A stretch of DNA of 43,640 bases from the NCBI RefSeq assembly GCF_000224065.1, contig NZ_AFWT01000041.1, forward strand, positions 1-43,640. Reading direction: 5' to 3'. The stretch comes from Thiorhodococcus drewsii AZ1 (GTDB lineage: Bacteria; Pseudomonadota; Gammaproteobacteria; Chromatiales; Chromatiaceae). The translations under genes and the position numbers were made by a program. Below are positions 7,981 through 17,091 of the stretch, piece after piece. Each line of letters begins with the position of its first letter. The first letter of the stretch is position 1. The notes under the pieces were generated by a model. The model made no database searches, was not told the origin of the DNA, and worked only from the letters and a program-made list of their open reading frames with translations.

Positions 7981-10365
7981 TCAATCGGAGGACGCCTGGC
8001 CGCTGGGCTTGCGCTTGCGCCGATTGCGTTGACGCGGCTTTTTGGAACCAGCTGGCGCCTTGGCACCCGATGGTGCCGCGGAACCGGACGGCGCCTTAGA
8101 ACCGGATGGCGCGGCGGACTTGTCCTTCGCACGCCCGGCCGACTTGCGCCGCGACGAACCATCGGTCTGCGAGCCAGACGGCTCGGCGAGCACGAAATCG
8201 ATCTTGCGATCGTCCAGGTTCACCGCCGCGACCTGAACGCGCAGACGGTCTCCCAACCGATAGACGGTTCCCGTGCGCTCGCCGTGCAGACGGTGACCGA
8301 TGGGATCGAAGTGATAGAAGTCGTTGTCCAGCGCGGTGATATGCACCAAGCCGTCGACGAAGAAGGTATCGAGTTCGACGAAGATGCCGAATGAGTTGAC
8401 GCTGGTGATGGTGCCGTCGAACTTTTCGCCCAGCTTGTCCTGCATGAACTCGCACTTGAGCCAATCCTCGGCATCGCGGGTCGCCTCGTCGGCGCGACGC
8501 TCGGTGCCCGAGCTATGCTCTCCGATCTGCTGCAACTCGGTGCCCGAGTAGTCCATGTCGGCCGTCGTGCCGCCCGCCAGCAGATGCTTGATGAGCCGGT
8601 GCACCACCAAATCCGGATAACGCCGGATCGGCGAAGTGAAATGGGTGTAGGCATCGTAAGCCAGACCGAAATGACCGGCATTGTCGGAGCTGTACATGGC
8701 CTGCTGCATGGAGCGCAACAGCACCGTCTGAATCAGACGCCAGTCCGGACGACCCTTGACCTGTTGGAGCAGCTCGGCATAGTCGTGCGCGGTCGGTTTG
8801 GGTCCGCCAGGCAACTTGAGCGCCAATCGATCCAGGAACTCGCGCAGATCGCTGAGCTTCTCCTCGCTCGGCGTATCGTGGATGCGATAGATGGCCGGAA
8901 TGCGCTTACGCTGGAACAGACGCGCGGCGGCAACGTTGGCCGCCAGCATGCACTCCTCGATGAGCTTGTGCGCATCGTTGCGCACCTGCGGCACGACCGC
9001 CTCGATACGCCCCTGGTCGTTGAAGGCGAACTTGGTTTCGGTGGTGTCAAAGTCGATCGCTCCGCGCTGGACCCGCGCTTGGTGCAGCACGTGATAGAGC
9101 TGATAGAGCTCATGCAAATGCGGGAGCAGCTCCGCGTATTTGCTGCAAAGCTCCCCGTCCCCATCGACCACCATGGCCGCGACCTGATCGTAGGTCAGTC
9201 GAGCATGGGAGCGCATCACGGCCTCGAAGAAGCGCGTGCGCGTGACCTTACCCTCGGCGTTCACGTACAGCTCCGCCGTCATGCACAGCCGATCCACATG
9301 GGGGTTCAGCGAGCAGAGACCGTTGGAGAGGACCTCGGGCAACATGGGAATGACCCGATCGGGGAAATAGACCGAGTTGCCGCGCGCATAGGCCTCGGCA
9401 TCCAAGGCGGTCCCGGGGCGCACGTAGCTCGACACATCGGCGATACAGACCAGGAGCTTCCAGCCCTTGGGCTTGCGCTCGCAATAGACGGCGTCGTCGA
9501 AATCGCGCGCATCCGCCCCGTCGATGGTCACCAGCGGGAGCGCACGCAGATCGGTGCGACCTTCCTTCGCGGACTCTGGAACCTCGGAACCCAGGGCAGC
9601 GATCTCGGCCTCGACCGTCTCGGGCCACTCGATCGGCAGATCATGGGCGCGGATCGAGATATCCGTTTCCATGCCCGGCGCCATGTGGTTACCCAAGACC
9701 TCGGCCACGCGGCCGATCGGCTGGGTCCGACGCGTCGGCTGATCGATGATCTCCGCAACGACGATCTGACCCTGCTCAGCCCCATTGATGCGATCGCTTG
9801 GGATGATGATGTCGTGCGTCAGACGCTTGTTGTCCGGCACCACGAAGCCGACGCCACTCTCTTTATTGAGACGACCGACGACCGAGCGCGTGTTGCGCTC
9901 CAGGATCTCGACCACGGCGCCCTCAAGCCGACCGCGACGATCGCGTCCACTCACCCGCACCACGACCCGGTCACCGTGAAAGAGCGCGCGCATCTCCTTG
10001 GGATAGAGATAGAGGTCGTCGCCGCCCTCGTCCGGGCGGACGAACCCGAAGCCATCCGGATGCCCGATCACGCGCCCGGCGATCAGGTCGCGCTTATTGA
10101 CCGGACAAAAGGCCTGATTGCGATTTCGAACCAGCTGACCGTCGCGCACCATGGCGCCGAGACGGCGATCCAGCGCGACTAGATCCTGCTCGTCCTGCAG
10201 CTCCAGGATAGTGGCCAGTTCATCGAAGGACAGAAGGGCACCGTTGCCGGTGATCGTTTCGAGGATAAATTCCCGGCTAGGGATAGGGTTAGCGTACTTT
10301 TTCGCCTCGCGCTGGCGATGAGGGTCCGCGTCTCTCGCGGTAGTGGATGATCGACGTCTTGCCAC
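7981..10365 (-). CDS. rnr: Ribonuclease R
   Basis: A 794-residue 3'-5' exoribonuclease of the RNB (RNase II) family. In order: N-terminal helix-turn-helix region, two cold-shock RNA-binding domains, the RNB catalytic domain with the Mg-binding aspartates in DGADARDFDDAVY, an S1 domain (FDGTITSVNSFGIFVELD), and a basic low-complexity tail. It degrades structured RNA and takes part in rRNA and tmRNA-tagged mRNA turnover. The start is a GTG at 10365 (MARRRSSTT), with GGAG about 12 bases upstream. The tail contains an 18-bp tandem repeat (see separate entry). Downstream rlmB follows by 1 base. Confidence 0.96.
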   Translation of the reverse strand: MARRRSSTTARDADPHRQREAKKYANPIPSREFILETITGNGALLSFDELATILELQDEQDLVALDRRLGAMVRDGQLVRNRNQAFCPVNKRDLIAGRVIGHPDGFGFVRPDEGGDDLYLYPKEMRALFHGDRVVVRVSGRDRRGRLEGAVVEILERNTRSVVGRLNKESGVGFVVPDNKRLTHDIIIPSDRINGAEQGQIVVAEIIDQPTRRTQPIGRVAEVLGNHMAPGMETDISIRAHDLPIEWPETVEAEIAALGSEVPESAKEGRTDLRALPLVTIDGADARDFDDAVYCERKPKGWKLLVCIADVSSYVRPGTALDAEAYARGNSVYFPDRVIPMLPEVLSNGLCSLNPHVDRLCMTAELYVNAEGKVTRTRFFEAVMRSHARLTYDQVAAMVVDGDGELCSKYAELLPHLHELYQLYHVLHQARVQRGAIDFDTTETKFAFNDQGRIEAVVPQVRNDAHKLIEECMLAANVAAARLFQRKRIPAIYRIHDTPSEEKLSDLREFLDRLALKLPGGPKPTAHDYAELLQQVKGRPDWRLIQTVLLRSMQQAMYSSDNAGHFGLAYDAYTHFTSPIRRYPDLVVHRLIKHLLAGGTTADMDYSGTELQQIGEHSSGTERRADEATRDAEDWLKCEFMQDKLGEKFDGTITSVNSFGIFVELDTFFVDGLVHITALDNDFYHFDPIGHRLHGERTGTVYRLGDRLRVQVAAVNLDDRKIDFVLAEPSGSQTDGSSRRKSAGRAKDKSAAPSGSKAPSGSAAPSGAKAPAGSKKPRQRNRRKRKPSGQASSD
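8044..8115 (-). repeat. 18-bp coding tandem repeat in the RNase R tail (four units)
   Basis: Four consecutive 18-bp units (8044-8061, 8062-8079, 8080-8097, 8098-8115), related to ggaaccggacggcgcctt, encode hexapeptides of the type Ala-Pro-Ser-Gly-(Ser/Ala)-(Lys/Ala). They lie between the S1 domain and the last basic residues of rnr. The multiple of three keeps the frame open, so unit number can vary without breaking the protein. Confidence 0.75.
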
Positions 10366-10402
10366 GTGAATTCAGTATCTCCAGAAAAATGTTAGTGTAC
10401 CC

Positions 10403-10431
10403 TTGACACGACCGACATGTCTCTCTAATAT
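10403..10431 (+). promoter_or_regulatory. Sigma-70 promoter of tRNA-Leu
   Basis: A perfect -35 TTGACA (10403-10408), 17-base spacer and TAATAT -10 (10426-10431; one mismatch to TATAAT), followed by a GC-rich discriminator (tcgcggc) as in stringently controlled stable-RNA promoters. Transcription would start near 10438, about 44 bases before the tRNA. Confidence 0.8.
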
Positions 10432-10481
10432 TCGCGGCTCACCACGGGGACACACCGAAAACGATGGTTCCCGGCCCCTTT

Positions 10482-10568
10482 GCCGAGGTGGCGGAATTGG
10501 TAGACGCGCATGGTTCAGGTCCATGTGAGCGAAAGCTCGTGGAGGTTCGAGTCCTCTTCTCGGCACCA
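10482..10568 (+). tRNA. tRNA-Leu (anticodon CAG)
   Basis: A class II tRNA of 87 bases including encoded CCA. The acceptor arms gccgagg/tctcggc pair with one G-T; the D-arm region is ggcggaattggtagacgc. The anticodon stem is catgg/ccatg with loop ttcaggt, giving anticodon CAG for CUG codons. It has a long variable arm (tgagcgaaagctcg) and a T arm with gttcgagtc. Discriminator A and CCA are at 10565-10568. CUG is the main leucine codon in this GC-rich genome. Own promoter and terminator indicate a single-gene unit. Confidence 0.97.
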
Positions 10569-10604
10569 AATTCTTAGGATGTCCAATCAAAGGGCTCCTG
10601 CCCT

Positions 10605-10632
10605 AAAGGCGCTGCATATGCAGCGCCTTTTT
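10605..10632 (+). terminator. Rho-independent terminator, perfect 26-bp palindrome
   Basis: The sequence aaaggcgctgcat is followed directly by its exact reverse complement (10605-10630) and then more T, giving a 13-bp stem with a T5 tail. It ends the tRNA-Leu transcript. Being symmetrical with A/T ends on both sides, it can also stop pssA transcripts arriving on the minus strand. Confidence 0.88.
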
Positions 10633-10786
10633 GCGTTCCGGCGCATCAAAACACCCCGCTCGACGTTCCTACATAAAGAAGCGCGGCCCAGCCTACTGGA
10701 ACTTCGCTTCCCGAGCCAGCGACTCACAACCAACGCGCGACCAGACCCGCGAACCCAAGGCGCGCCTGGACTCGCGAGAACGGTCA

Positions 10787-11539
10787 TCAAAGCATTTCGC
10801 GGCGGCGCTTCGCCCGATTCTGTCGGATCACCATCAGGGTCCAGGCCGGTCCCGAGATGGCATAGGTGAGCGCGAGCAGGAAGAGTACCAGCGGCGGATA
10901 CACGAAGACTACCGCAAACCCCAGCATCACCCCCACCGCCAGCAGAAAGGGCACCCGTCCCTGTAGGTTGAGCTGTTTGAAGCTCTGGTAACGGAAATTG
11001 CTGACCATCAGCAGACCGGCACCCGCCGTCAGGAAGGCGGCAAACCAGGACACATCGGACCCCTCGACGCCCAGATCGCTGGCGGTCCAGATTCCGCTCG
11101 CAATGATGGCCGCTGCGGAGGGACTTGCGAGCCCTTGGAAATAGCGCTTATCGGCGATACCGACCTGTGTATTGAAGCGTGCCAGACGCAGCGCGGCGGC
11201 GGCCGTATAGACGAAGGCGGCCAACCAGCCGATCTTACCCAGTTCGCCGAGCGCCCAATGATAGGCAACAAGGGCCGGCGCCACGCCGAAGGCGACCATA
11301 TCCGACAGGCTGTCGTACTCGGCGCCGAAATCGGTCTGGGTATGGGTAATACGAGCGATACGCCCATCGAAGCCATCCAAAACCATCGCGGCGAAGATCG
11401 CCAGCGCGGCGGCCTCGAAGCGATTTTGGGTCGCGGACAAGACGGCGTAAAAACCCGCGAACAAGGCGGCTGTGGTGAAGAGATTTGGCAGGAGATAGAT
11501 GCCACGCGGTCTTTTGCGGGGAGGAAGCGTTTCGTCCAT
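10787..11539 (-). CDS. pssA: CDP-diacylglycerol--serine O-phosphatidyltransferase
   Basis: A 250-residue integral membrane protein of the CDP-alcohol phosphotransferase family. The diagnostic motif DG-x2-AR-x8-G-x3-D-x3-D is present (DGRIARITHTQTDFGAEYDS then LSD, about residues 57-80), followed by roughly six further membrane helices. It makes phosphatidylserine, the precursor of phosphatidylethanolamine. The N-terminal RKRPRGIYLLPNLFT is typical of the short PssA type. It is transcribed alone, divergent from hoxE. No strong Shine-Dalgarno precedes the ATG. Confidence 0.94.
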   Translation of the reverse strand: MDETLPPRKRPRGIYLLPNLFTTAALFAGFYAVLSATQNRFEAAALAIFAAMVLDGFDGRIARITHTQTDFGAEYDSLSDMVAFGVAPALVAYHWALGELGKIGWLAAFVYTAAAALRLARFNTQVGIADKRYFQGLASPSAAAIIASGIWTASDLGVEGSDVSWFAAFLTAGAGLLMVSNFRYQSFKQLNLQGRVPFLLAVGVMLGFAVVFVYPPLVLFLLALTYAISGPAWTLMVIRQNRAKRRREML

Positions 11540-11806
11540 AGTATCGATAGTCGGTTGAGAAAGGGGCCTGATGACCTGGGCAGTATAGCGGTCGCTGCTC
11601 GGCCGCCGGAAGGACGGCGGCGGAAAACGGGCTTGCGATAACGGCCTCGATCGGACCCTATCGCGAACACGAATCTGTCATACACTTGCGCCATAGTGTC
11701 CGCTCACCGGACCCCAAGATCCAGCATTTCCGCCGACGTGGGGCTCGACTCATCACTCCCCGCGAAGACTCGACAAGGCACTGTACCCATCCGCTCGGGA
11801 GGTGAC
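11540..11806. other. Divergent intergenic region pssA / hoxE
   Basis: This 267-bp region must carry the promoters of pssA (minus) and the hox operon (plus). An open frame continues upstream of hoxE to 11696, but its residues do not match HoxE and a good Shine-Dalgarno (gggaggtgac) lies just before 11807, so I treat the region as leader. I found no convincing -35/-10 pair and no good sigma-54 site. Confidence 0.5.
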
Positions 11807-12301
11807 ATGACGCTGCAGCAAGCCAAACCGCCGTTGCCCAGCGCCGACACGCGCTGGAAGCTCATCAACGCCACCATGCGCCGCAACGGCTATGCCGGCC
11901 ACGCCCTGATCGAAACGCTGCACAGCGTTCAGGACGCCTTCGGCTATCTCGACGAAACCTCACTGCGCTTCGTCGCCGCCTCGCTGGATTTACCATTGAG
12001 CAAGGTCTTCGGCGTCGCCACCTTCTATCACATATTCATGCTCAAGCCGAAAGGACGTCACACCTGTGTCGTCTGCACCGGCACGGCCTGCTATATCAAA
12101 GGGGCTGGAGAGCTGTTGGACGGCATCCAAGCGCACTTCGCCATCGCACCCGGAGAAACCTCCGAGGACGATCGACTCTCGGTGCTCACGGCACGCTGCG
12201 TCGGCGCCTGCGGACTGGCCCCGGCGGCCGTCCTGGACGGCGACGTCCTGGGCAAGCAGACCTCCGACACGCTCACCGCCAAGCTTGAGGAGTTGGACTG
12301 A
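11807..12301 (+). CDS. hoxE: HoxE, electron-transfer subunit of bidirectional [NiFe] hydrogenase
   Basis: A 164-residue NuoE-like thioredoxin-fold protein carrying one [2Fe-2S] cluster. The ligand pattern Cys-x4-Cys ... Cys-x3-Cys is seen at C90/C95 (CTGTAC) and C131/C135 (CVGAC). In HoxEFUYH enzymes HoxE joins the diaphorase module and may be the contact point for ferredoxin/flavodoxin or membrane electron carriers. The start was chosen by the strong ggaggtgac Shine-Dalgarno 4 bases upstream. First gene of the hox operon; hoxF begins 1 base after its stop. Presence of hoxE makes this the five-subunit type known from cyanobacteria and Thiocapsa. Confidence 0.94.
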   Translation: MTLQQAKPPLPSADTRWKLINATMRRNGYAGHALIETLHSVQDAFGYLDETSLRFVAASLDLPLSKVFGVATFYHIFMLKPKGRHTCVVCTGTACYIKGAGELLDGIQAHFAIAPGETSEDDRLSVLTARCVGACGLAPAAVLDGDVLGKQTSDTLTAKLEELD

Positions 12302-12302
12302 T

Positions 12303-13919
12303 ATGCATCTGGAAGATCTCGCCGAAAAGGCCGCCGAATTCCGCGCCGAAGAGGCCGCCATCCAGCGCGAGGTTCGCGTCTGCATGGCGGCCAGCTGTCA
12401 GTCCTCGGGCTCGCTCGCCGTCATGGACGCGCTCAAGGATGCCTGCGGTGACGGCAACGGAACCTGCCACGTAAAGGGCGTGGGCTGCATGGGACTCTGC
12501 TCGGCCGGCCCGCTGGTCGCGGTCGCCGACAAGGACTGCGGTCTCGATGCATCCCTGCTCTATCGCGACGTGACCCCGAATGACGCCCCGGACATCATGG
12601 GCAGCGTCTGCGGGGCACCGGTGGAGCGCCTGCGCTGCCCGACCGACCAGCCCTTCTTCGCCCGCCAACACAAGATCGTGCTGGAGAACTCGGGGATCAT
12701 CGATCCGGACAGCTTCAAGAATTATGTCGCTGCGGGCGGCTACGCGGGGATGGTCCGCGCGCTGAGCGAAATGACGCCGGCGGACGTGCTGCGCGAGGTA
12801 ACGACCAGCGGACTGCGCGGTCGTGGTGGTGGCGGCTATCCGACCGGGCTCAAGTGGTCGACCGTCGCCAAGATGCCGGCCGGACAGAAATACGTCATCT
12901 GCAACGCCGACGAGGGCGATCCGGGCGCCTTCATGGACCGCGCCGTGCTGGAGTCCGACCCCCATCGCGTCCTTGAGGGCATGGCGATCGCCGCCTATGC
13001 CATCGGGGCCAATAAGGGCTACATCTATGTCCGGGCCGAATACCCCCTCGCGGTGGAGCGGCTGCAAACGGCGCTGCGCAAGGCCAAGCGCGCCGGCTTC
13101 CTCGGCAACAAGATCGCCGACACCCAGTTCAACTTCGAGATCGAGATCCGGCTCGGCGCTGGCGCCTTCGTCTGCGGCGAGGAGACCGCGCTCATGGCCT
13201 CGATCGAGGGTCTGCGCGGCCAGCCGCGCCCGCGCCCGCCCTACCCGGCCGAATCGGGTCTCTGGGGCTGTCCGACCCTCATCAACAACGTCGAGACCTT
13301 TGCCAACATCGCCCCCATCGTTCGCGAGGGCGGCGACTGGTTCGCCTCGATCGGAACCGAGCGATCCAAGGGCACCAAGGTCTTCGCCCTGGCCGGAAAG
13401 ATCCATAACACGGGTCTGATCGAGGTGCCGATGGGCACCAAGCTACGCGACATCATCGAGATCATCGGGGGCGGCATCCCCGACGACAAGTCGTTCAAGG
13501 CGGTACAGACCGGCGGCCCCTCCGGCGGCTGCATCCCCGATCGACATCTCGACATCCCGGTCGACTACGACAGCCTCAAGACGCTCGGCACCATGATGGG
13601 ATCGGGCGGCATGATCGTCATGGACGAGACCTCCTGCATGGTGGACGTGGCCCGCTATTTCATGGAGTTCTGCATGACCGAGTCCTGCGGCAAATGCATT
13701 CCCTGCCGCACCGGCACCTGGCAGATGCACAGCCTCCTGGACAGGATCGCCAAGTCTCAGGGCACTCAGGCCGACCTTGCCTTGCTGGAGGAACTTTGCG
13801 AGGTGGTCCAGGCCACCAGTCTCTGCGGCCTGGGGCAGACGGCGCCGAACCCCGTCCTCAGCACACTGCGTTACTTCCGCGACGAGTATGAGGAGAAGCT
13901 GCAGCTGCCGACGAGCTGA
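12303..13919 (+). CDS. hoxF: HoxF, NAD- and FMN-binding diaphorase subunit
   Basis: A 538-residue NuoF-like subunit. An N-terminal [2Fe-2S] thioredoxin-like domain has Cys27, Cys32, Cys62 and Cys66 (CMAASC, GCMGLC). The flavoprotein core follows with the NADH/FMN glycine-rich motif [16 protein letters not shown] and FMN segment [16 protein letters not shown]-terminal [4Fe-4S] domain has ligands in [12 protein letters not shown] and SLCGLGQ. It oxidises or reduces NAD(H) and passes electrons to HoxU. The start at 12303 follows the hoxE stop by 1 base; the frame is open further upstream but only inside hoxE. The residue signatures are complete, so the protein should be active. Confidence 0.96.
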   Translation: MHLEDLAEKAAEFRAEEAAIQREVRVCMAASCQSSGSLAVMDALKDACGDGNGTCHVKGVGCMGLCSAGPLVAVADKDCGLDASLLYRDVTPNDAPDIMGSVCGAPVERLRCPTDQPFFARQHKIVLENSGIIDPDSFKNYVAAGGYAGMVRALSEMTPADVLREVTTSGLRGRGGGGYPTGLKWSTVAKMPAGQKYVICNADEGDPGAFMDRAVLESDPHRVLEGMAIAAYAIGANKGYIYVRAEYPLAVERLQTALRKAKRAGFLGNKIADTQFNFEIEIRLGAGAFVCGEETALMASIEGLRGQPRPRPPYPAESGLWGCPTLINNVETFANIAPIVREGGDWFASIGTERSKGTKVFALAGKIHNTGLIEVPMGTKLRDIIEIIGGGIPDDKSFKAVQTGGPSGGCIPDRHLDIPVDYDSLKTLGTMMGSGGMIVMDETSCMVDVARYFMEFCMTESCGKCIPCRTGTWQMHSLLDRIAKSQGTQADLALLEELCEVVQATSLCGLGQTAPNPVLSTLRYFRDEYEEKLQLPTS

Positions 13920-13983
13920 CACCGCCCACCACCCAGGCGCCAGCGATCCCGAACCCGAACCGACGACCCTTCACGGAGCCACC

Positions 13984-14715
13984 ATGCCGCGACCAGCTAA
14001 CCAGCCGAACGTCCGTGTCGTCACACTCAAGATCGACGATCTGGATCTGTCCGCACGTGAGGACGAGACCATCATTGAGGTCTGCCGCGAAAACAAGATC
14101 CCCATCCCCAGCCTCTGCTATCTCGATGGGCTCTCGACCTGGGGCGCCTGCCGTCTGTGCGTCGTGGAACTGGAGGGTCAGAACCGGTTGACCGCCGCCT
14201 GCTCGACCCGGGTTGCCGAGGGCATGCAAATCCATACCAACACCGAGCGGCTGCAGCGTTATCGACGCACCATCATCGAGCTACTGTTCGCCGAGCGAAG
14301 CCATATCTGCTCGGTGTGCGTCTCCAACGGGCATTGCGAACTCCAGTCGCTCGCGCAGCGCTGCGGCGTCGACCATGTACGCGTTCCCTACCGCCAAGCG
14401 GCCTACCCCGTGGACAGCTCGCACGAGATGTTCCGACTCGACCACAACCGCTGCGTCCTCTGCACCCGTTGCGTACGCGTCTGCGACGAGATCGAGGGTG
14501 CCCATACCTGGGACGTCATGGGGCGCGGCAGCGACTGTCGCGTCATCACCGACCTAGCCCTGCCCTGGGGCGAGAGCGAGACCTGTACCGGCTGCGGCAA
14601 GTGCGTCCAGGTCTGTCCCACCGGGGCGCTCGTCAAACAGGGGACCTCGGTCGGAGAGATGGTCAAGGACCAGCACTTCCTGCCAATCCTCGCGCGCCGG
14701 AGACATGCACGATGA
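13984..14715 (+). CDS. hoxU: HoxU, iron-sulfur diaphorase subunit
   Basis: A 243-residue NuoG-N-terminal-like protein. In order: a ferredoxin-type [2Fe-2S] domain ([15 protein letters not shown] ... AACST), the His-Cys3 [4Fe-4S] segment ([15 protein letters not shown]), and a two-cluster ferredoxin domain ([13 protein letters not shown] and [14 protein letters not shown]). It bridges HoxF and HoxY electronically. CGGAG lies about 6 bases before the ATG. A 64-bp gap separates it from hoxF. Its stop overlaps the hoxY start (ATGA), so the two are coupled. Confidence 0.95.
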   Translation: MPRPANQPNVRVVTLKIDDLDLSAREDETIIEVCRENKIPIPSLCYLDGLSTWGACRLCVVELEGQNRLTAACSTRVAEGMQIHTNTERLQRYRRTIIELLFAERSHICSVCVSNGHCELQSLAQRCGVDHVRVPYRQAAYPVDSSHEMFRLDHNRCVLCTRCVRVCDEIEGAHTWDVMGRGSDCRVITDLALPWGESETCTGCGKCVQVCPTGALVKQGTSVGEMVKDQHFLPILARRRHAR

Positions 14716-15269
14716 GCAATGACCCGACAAGCACTGGGCACAAGATCACGGTCGCCACCACCTGGCTCGACGGCTGCTCGGGCTGCCATATGTCCTTTCT
14801 CGACATGGACGAGCGTCTGATCGCACTCGCCGATCAAATCGACATCGTCTACAGCCCGCTGGTCGACACCAAGGAACTCCCCGAACAGGTGGACGTGGGT
14901 ATCTTGGAGGGCTCGATCAGTTCGGACGACGACCTGGAAAAGGCGAAGGAGTTTCGCCAACACTGCAAGCTGCTCATCAGTCTCGGCGACTGTGCGGTCA
15001 ACGGCAACGTCCCCTCCATGCGGAACCATTTCAAGCTCGCCGATGTCATGGATCGAGCCTACCGCGAGAACGTGACCCTGCAGCCCCAGATCCCGGTGCA
15101 CGGGGTTCCGAACCTGCTTGGCACCGTCAAACCCATCCATGGGGTGGTCGCAGTCGATCTCTTCGTGCCGGGGTGCCCGCCACACGCCGACGCCATCTGG
15201 TATGTCTTGAGCGAACTGATCGAGGGCCGGACCCCCGATCCCAGCCAGGTCACCCGGTTCGGAGCTTGA
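14712..15269 (+). CDS. hoxY: HoxY, small [NiFe]-hydrogenase subunit
   Basis: A 185-residue small subunit with the proximal [4Fe-4S] ligands: Cys22/Cys25 in [10 protein letters not shown], Cys in SLGDCAVNG, and Cys in [10 protein letters not shown]. It lacks the medial and distal cluster domain and Tat signal of membrane-bound uptake hydrogenases, which fits the cytoplasmic group 3d NAD-linked type. It starts within the last codon of hoxU (ATGA overlap). HoxY and HoxH form the hydrogen-activating dimer. Confidence 0.95.
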   Translation: MSNDPTSTGHKITVATTWLDGCSGCHMSFLDMDERLIALADQIDIVYSPLVDTKELPEQVDVGILEGSISSDDDLEKAKEFRQHCKLLISLGDCAVNGNVPSMRNHFKLADVMDRAYRENVTLQPQIPVHGVPNLLGTVKPIHGVVAVDLFVPGCPPHADAIWYVLSELIEGRTPDPSQVTRFGA

Positions 15270-15313
15270 CACACAAGACCACCATCACAAGAAGACAACC
15301 GGAGACAACCACG

Positions 15314-15601
15314 TTGAGCGACTCACAATTAGAGGCAGGCGTCATCGTCGCCATATTGGATCGAATGAGCACCCAACGCCTGCCACGGGCGCTCGACCTC
15401 AAGGAGAAGGTGGACCAAGGCGAACGCCTCGATAGCTTCGATATCCAGTTCCTGCAGGATGTGTTCGAATTCACCCAGAGCCAGCAGCACACATGGGAGA
15501 ACCATCCCGAACTGCAAAATATCATCGCCAGACTCGTTCATCTCTATCACGAGATCACGACCAAGGCGCTGGAAAACGAAGAAAAGGCAAGCGACGGCTG
15601 A
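15314..15601 (+). CDS. Small acidic protein of unknown function encoded inside the hox operon
   Basis: I do not recognise a named family. The frame gives a 95-residue protein starting at a TTG (15314), preceded by GGAGA (15301-15305) at an 8-base spacing; no ATG is well placed, the only near one being internal (ILDRM). The product begins with [17 protein letters not shown], continues with [18 protein letters not shown], and ends Glu/Lys-rich ([13 protein letters not shown]). It has no Cys, no membrane segment and no signal, and looks all-helical. It lies between hoxY (44 bp upstream) and hoxH (55 bp downstream) on the same strand, so it is co-transcribed. A role in HoxYH assembly or as an accessory subunit is only inference from position. 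Confidence 0.72.
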   Translation: MSDSQLEAGVIVAILDRMSTQRLPRALDLKEKVDQGERLDSFDIQFLQDVFEFTQSQQHTWENHPELQNIIARLVHLYHEITTKALENEEKASDG

Positions 15602-15656
15602 CACCCTTCAACGCCGCAGCAATCGACTTCATCGTCATGCACAAGGGGCCGAATCT

Positions 15657-17084
15657 ATGAGCCGAACCCTCACGATCGAACCAGTGACCCGTATCGAGGG
15701 GCACGCCCGCATCACCCTTCAACTCGGTGACGGCGGCGAGGTAGAGGACGCCAAGTTCCACCTCACCCAGTTTCGCGGATTCGAGAAGTTCTGCGAGGGT
15801 CGCCCCTACCGCGAGATGCCGGCCCTGACCGCGCGCACCTGCGGCATCTGTCCGGTCAGTCATCTGCTCGCCTCGAACAAGGCCTGCGACCACCTGCTCT
15901 CGGTCAGTATCCCACCGACCGGCGAGAAGCTGCGGCGCATCATGAACCTCGCCCAACTGGTCCAGTCGCACGCCCTCTCCTTCTTCCACCTTTCATCGCC
16001 CGACCTGCTGCTGGGCTGGGATGCGGATCCGGCCTCGCGCAACATCTTTGGCGTGATGCGCCAGGAGCCGGCCCTAGCGAAGGACGGCATCCGTCTGCGC
16101 CAGATTGGCCAGACCATCATCGAGATGCTCGGCGGCAAGAAGATCCACCCCACCTGGGTCGTTCCCGGCGGCGTGAACGAACCTCTGTCGCAAGAAAAGC
16201 GCGACGCCATGCTCAAGCTCCTACCGGAAGGGCTGGAGATCGCCAAGCGCACCTATGCCTTCTTCAAGACGCTGGTCCCCAAATTCCTGGACGAGGCGAA
16301 CCACTTCGGCAACCAGCCGACCATGTTCCTGAGCCTGGTCACGCCGAAGGGCGATCTGGAGCACTATGACGGGCTGTTTCGGCTCAAGGATGCCCAGGGG
16401 CGCATCCTGGAAGACATGGTTCCCCCAGAGGATTACGAACGTCTGATCGGCGAGGCGGTCGAGGACTTCAGCTACATGAAGTTCCCTTATTACAAACCGC
16501 ACGGCTATCCCCAGGGCATCTATCGGGTCGGACCCCTTGCCCGACTCAACAACGCCAACACCTGCGGCACGCCCTATGCCGACGTCGCACTGGCCGAATT
16601 CCACATGCTCCAGGAATCCGGCCCCATCGCCAGCAGCTTCCACTATCACTATGCGCGACTGGTCGAGATCATCTTCGGACTGGAGATGATGGAGCGCCTC
16701 CTCAAGGATCCAGCCATCTTGGATAGCCGGGTCCGGGCGCGCGCGCGCAGCAACCGCTCGGAAGGCATCGGCGTCTCCGAGGCACCGCGCGGGACACTCC
16801 TCCATCATTACCGGATCGACGACGACGGGCTCATCACCTGGGTCAACCTCGTCATCGCCACCGGACACAACAACCTGGCCATGAACCAGGCCATCCGCCA
16901 GGTCGCCGACGCCTATGTCGACGGCAACGACCTGCGGGAGGGCATGCTGAATCGCGTCGAGGCGGTCATCCGCTGTTTCGACCCCTGTCTGTCCTGCGCC
17001 TCGCATGCCGTCGGCCAGATGCCGCTGCGCATCGAACTGCTCGATCCAGCCGGGCGGCTGATCGACACGCTCAACCGAGACTGA
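15657..17084 (+). CDS. hoxH: HoxH, large [NiFe]-hydrogenase subunit (precursor)
   Basis: A 475-residue catalytic subunit. Nickel-iron ligands are present: Cys62/Cys65 in the L1 motif RTCGICPVSH and Cys444/Cys447 in the L5 motif DPCLSCASH. After His450 comes a 25-residue tail (AVGQMPLRIELL...) that a specific protease removes after nickel insertion; hoxW follows for this. The N-terminal TIEPVTRIEGHARI is typical of group 3 enzymes. The start MSRTLTIEPV was chosen by family alignment; the frame is open upstream but overlaps the small gene. Confidence 0.96.
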   Translation: MSRTLTIEPVTRIEGHARITLQLGDGGEVEDAKFHLTQFRGFEKFCEGRPYREMPALTARTCGICPVSHLLASNKACDHLLSVSIPPTGEKLRRIMNLAQLVQSHALSFFHLSSPDLLLGWDADPASRNIFGVMRQEPALAKDGIRLRQIGQTIIEMLGGKKIHPTWVVPGGVNEPLSQEKRDAMLKLLPEGLEIAKRTYAFFKTLVPKFLDEANHFGNQPTMFLSLVTPKGDLEHYDGLFRLKDAQGRILEDMVPPEDYERLIGEAVEDFSYMKFPYYKPHGYPQGIYRVGPLARLNNANTCGTPYADVALAEFHMLQESGPIASSFHYHYARLVEIIFGLEMMERLLKDPAILDSRVRARARSNRSEGIGVSEAPRGTLLHHYRIDDDGLITWVNLVIATGHNNLAMNQAIRQVADAYVDGNDLREGMLNRVEAVIRCFDPCLSCASHAVGQMPLRIELLDPAGRLIDTLNRD

Positions 17085-17091
17085 GCGCCTC

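Noticed and set aside
11660-11700. Sigma-54 promoter for the hox operon
   Set aside because: A ttgc word is present (tcatacacttgc), but the -24 GG is missing and the spacing is 1 base short.
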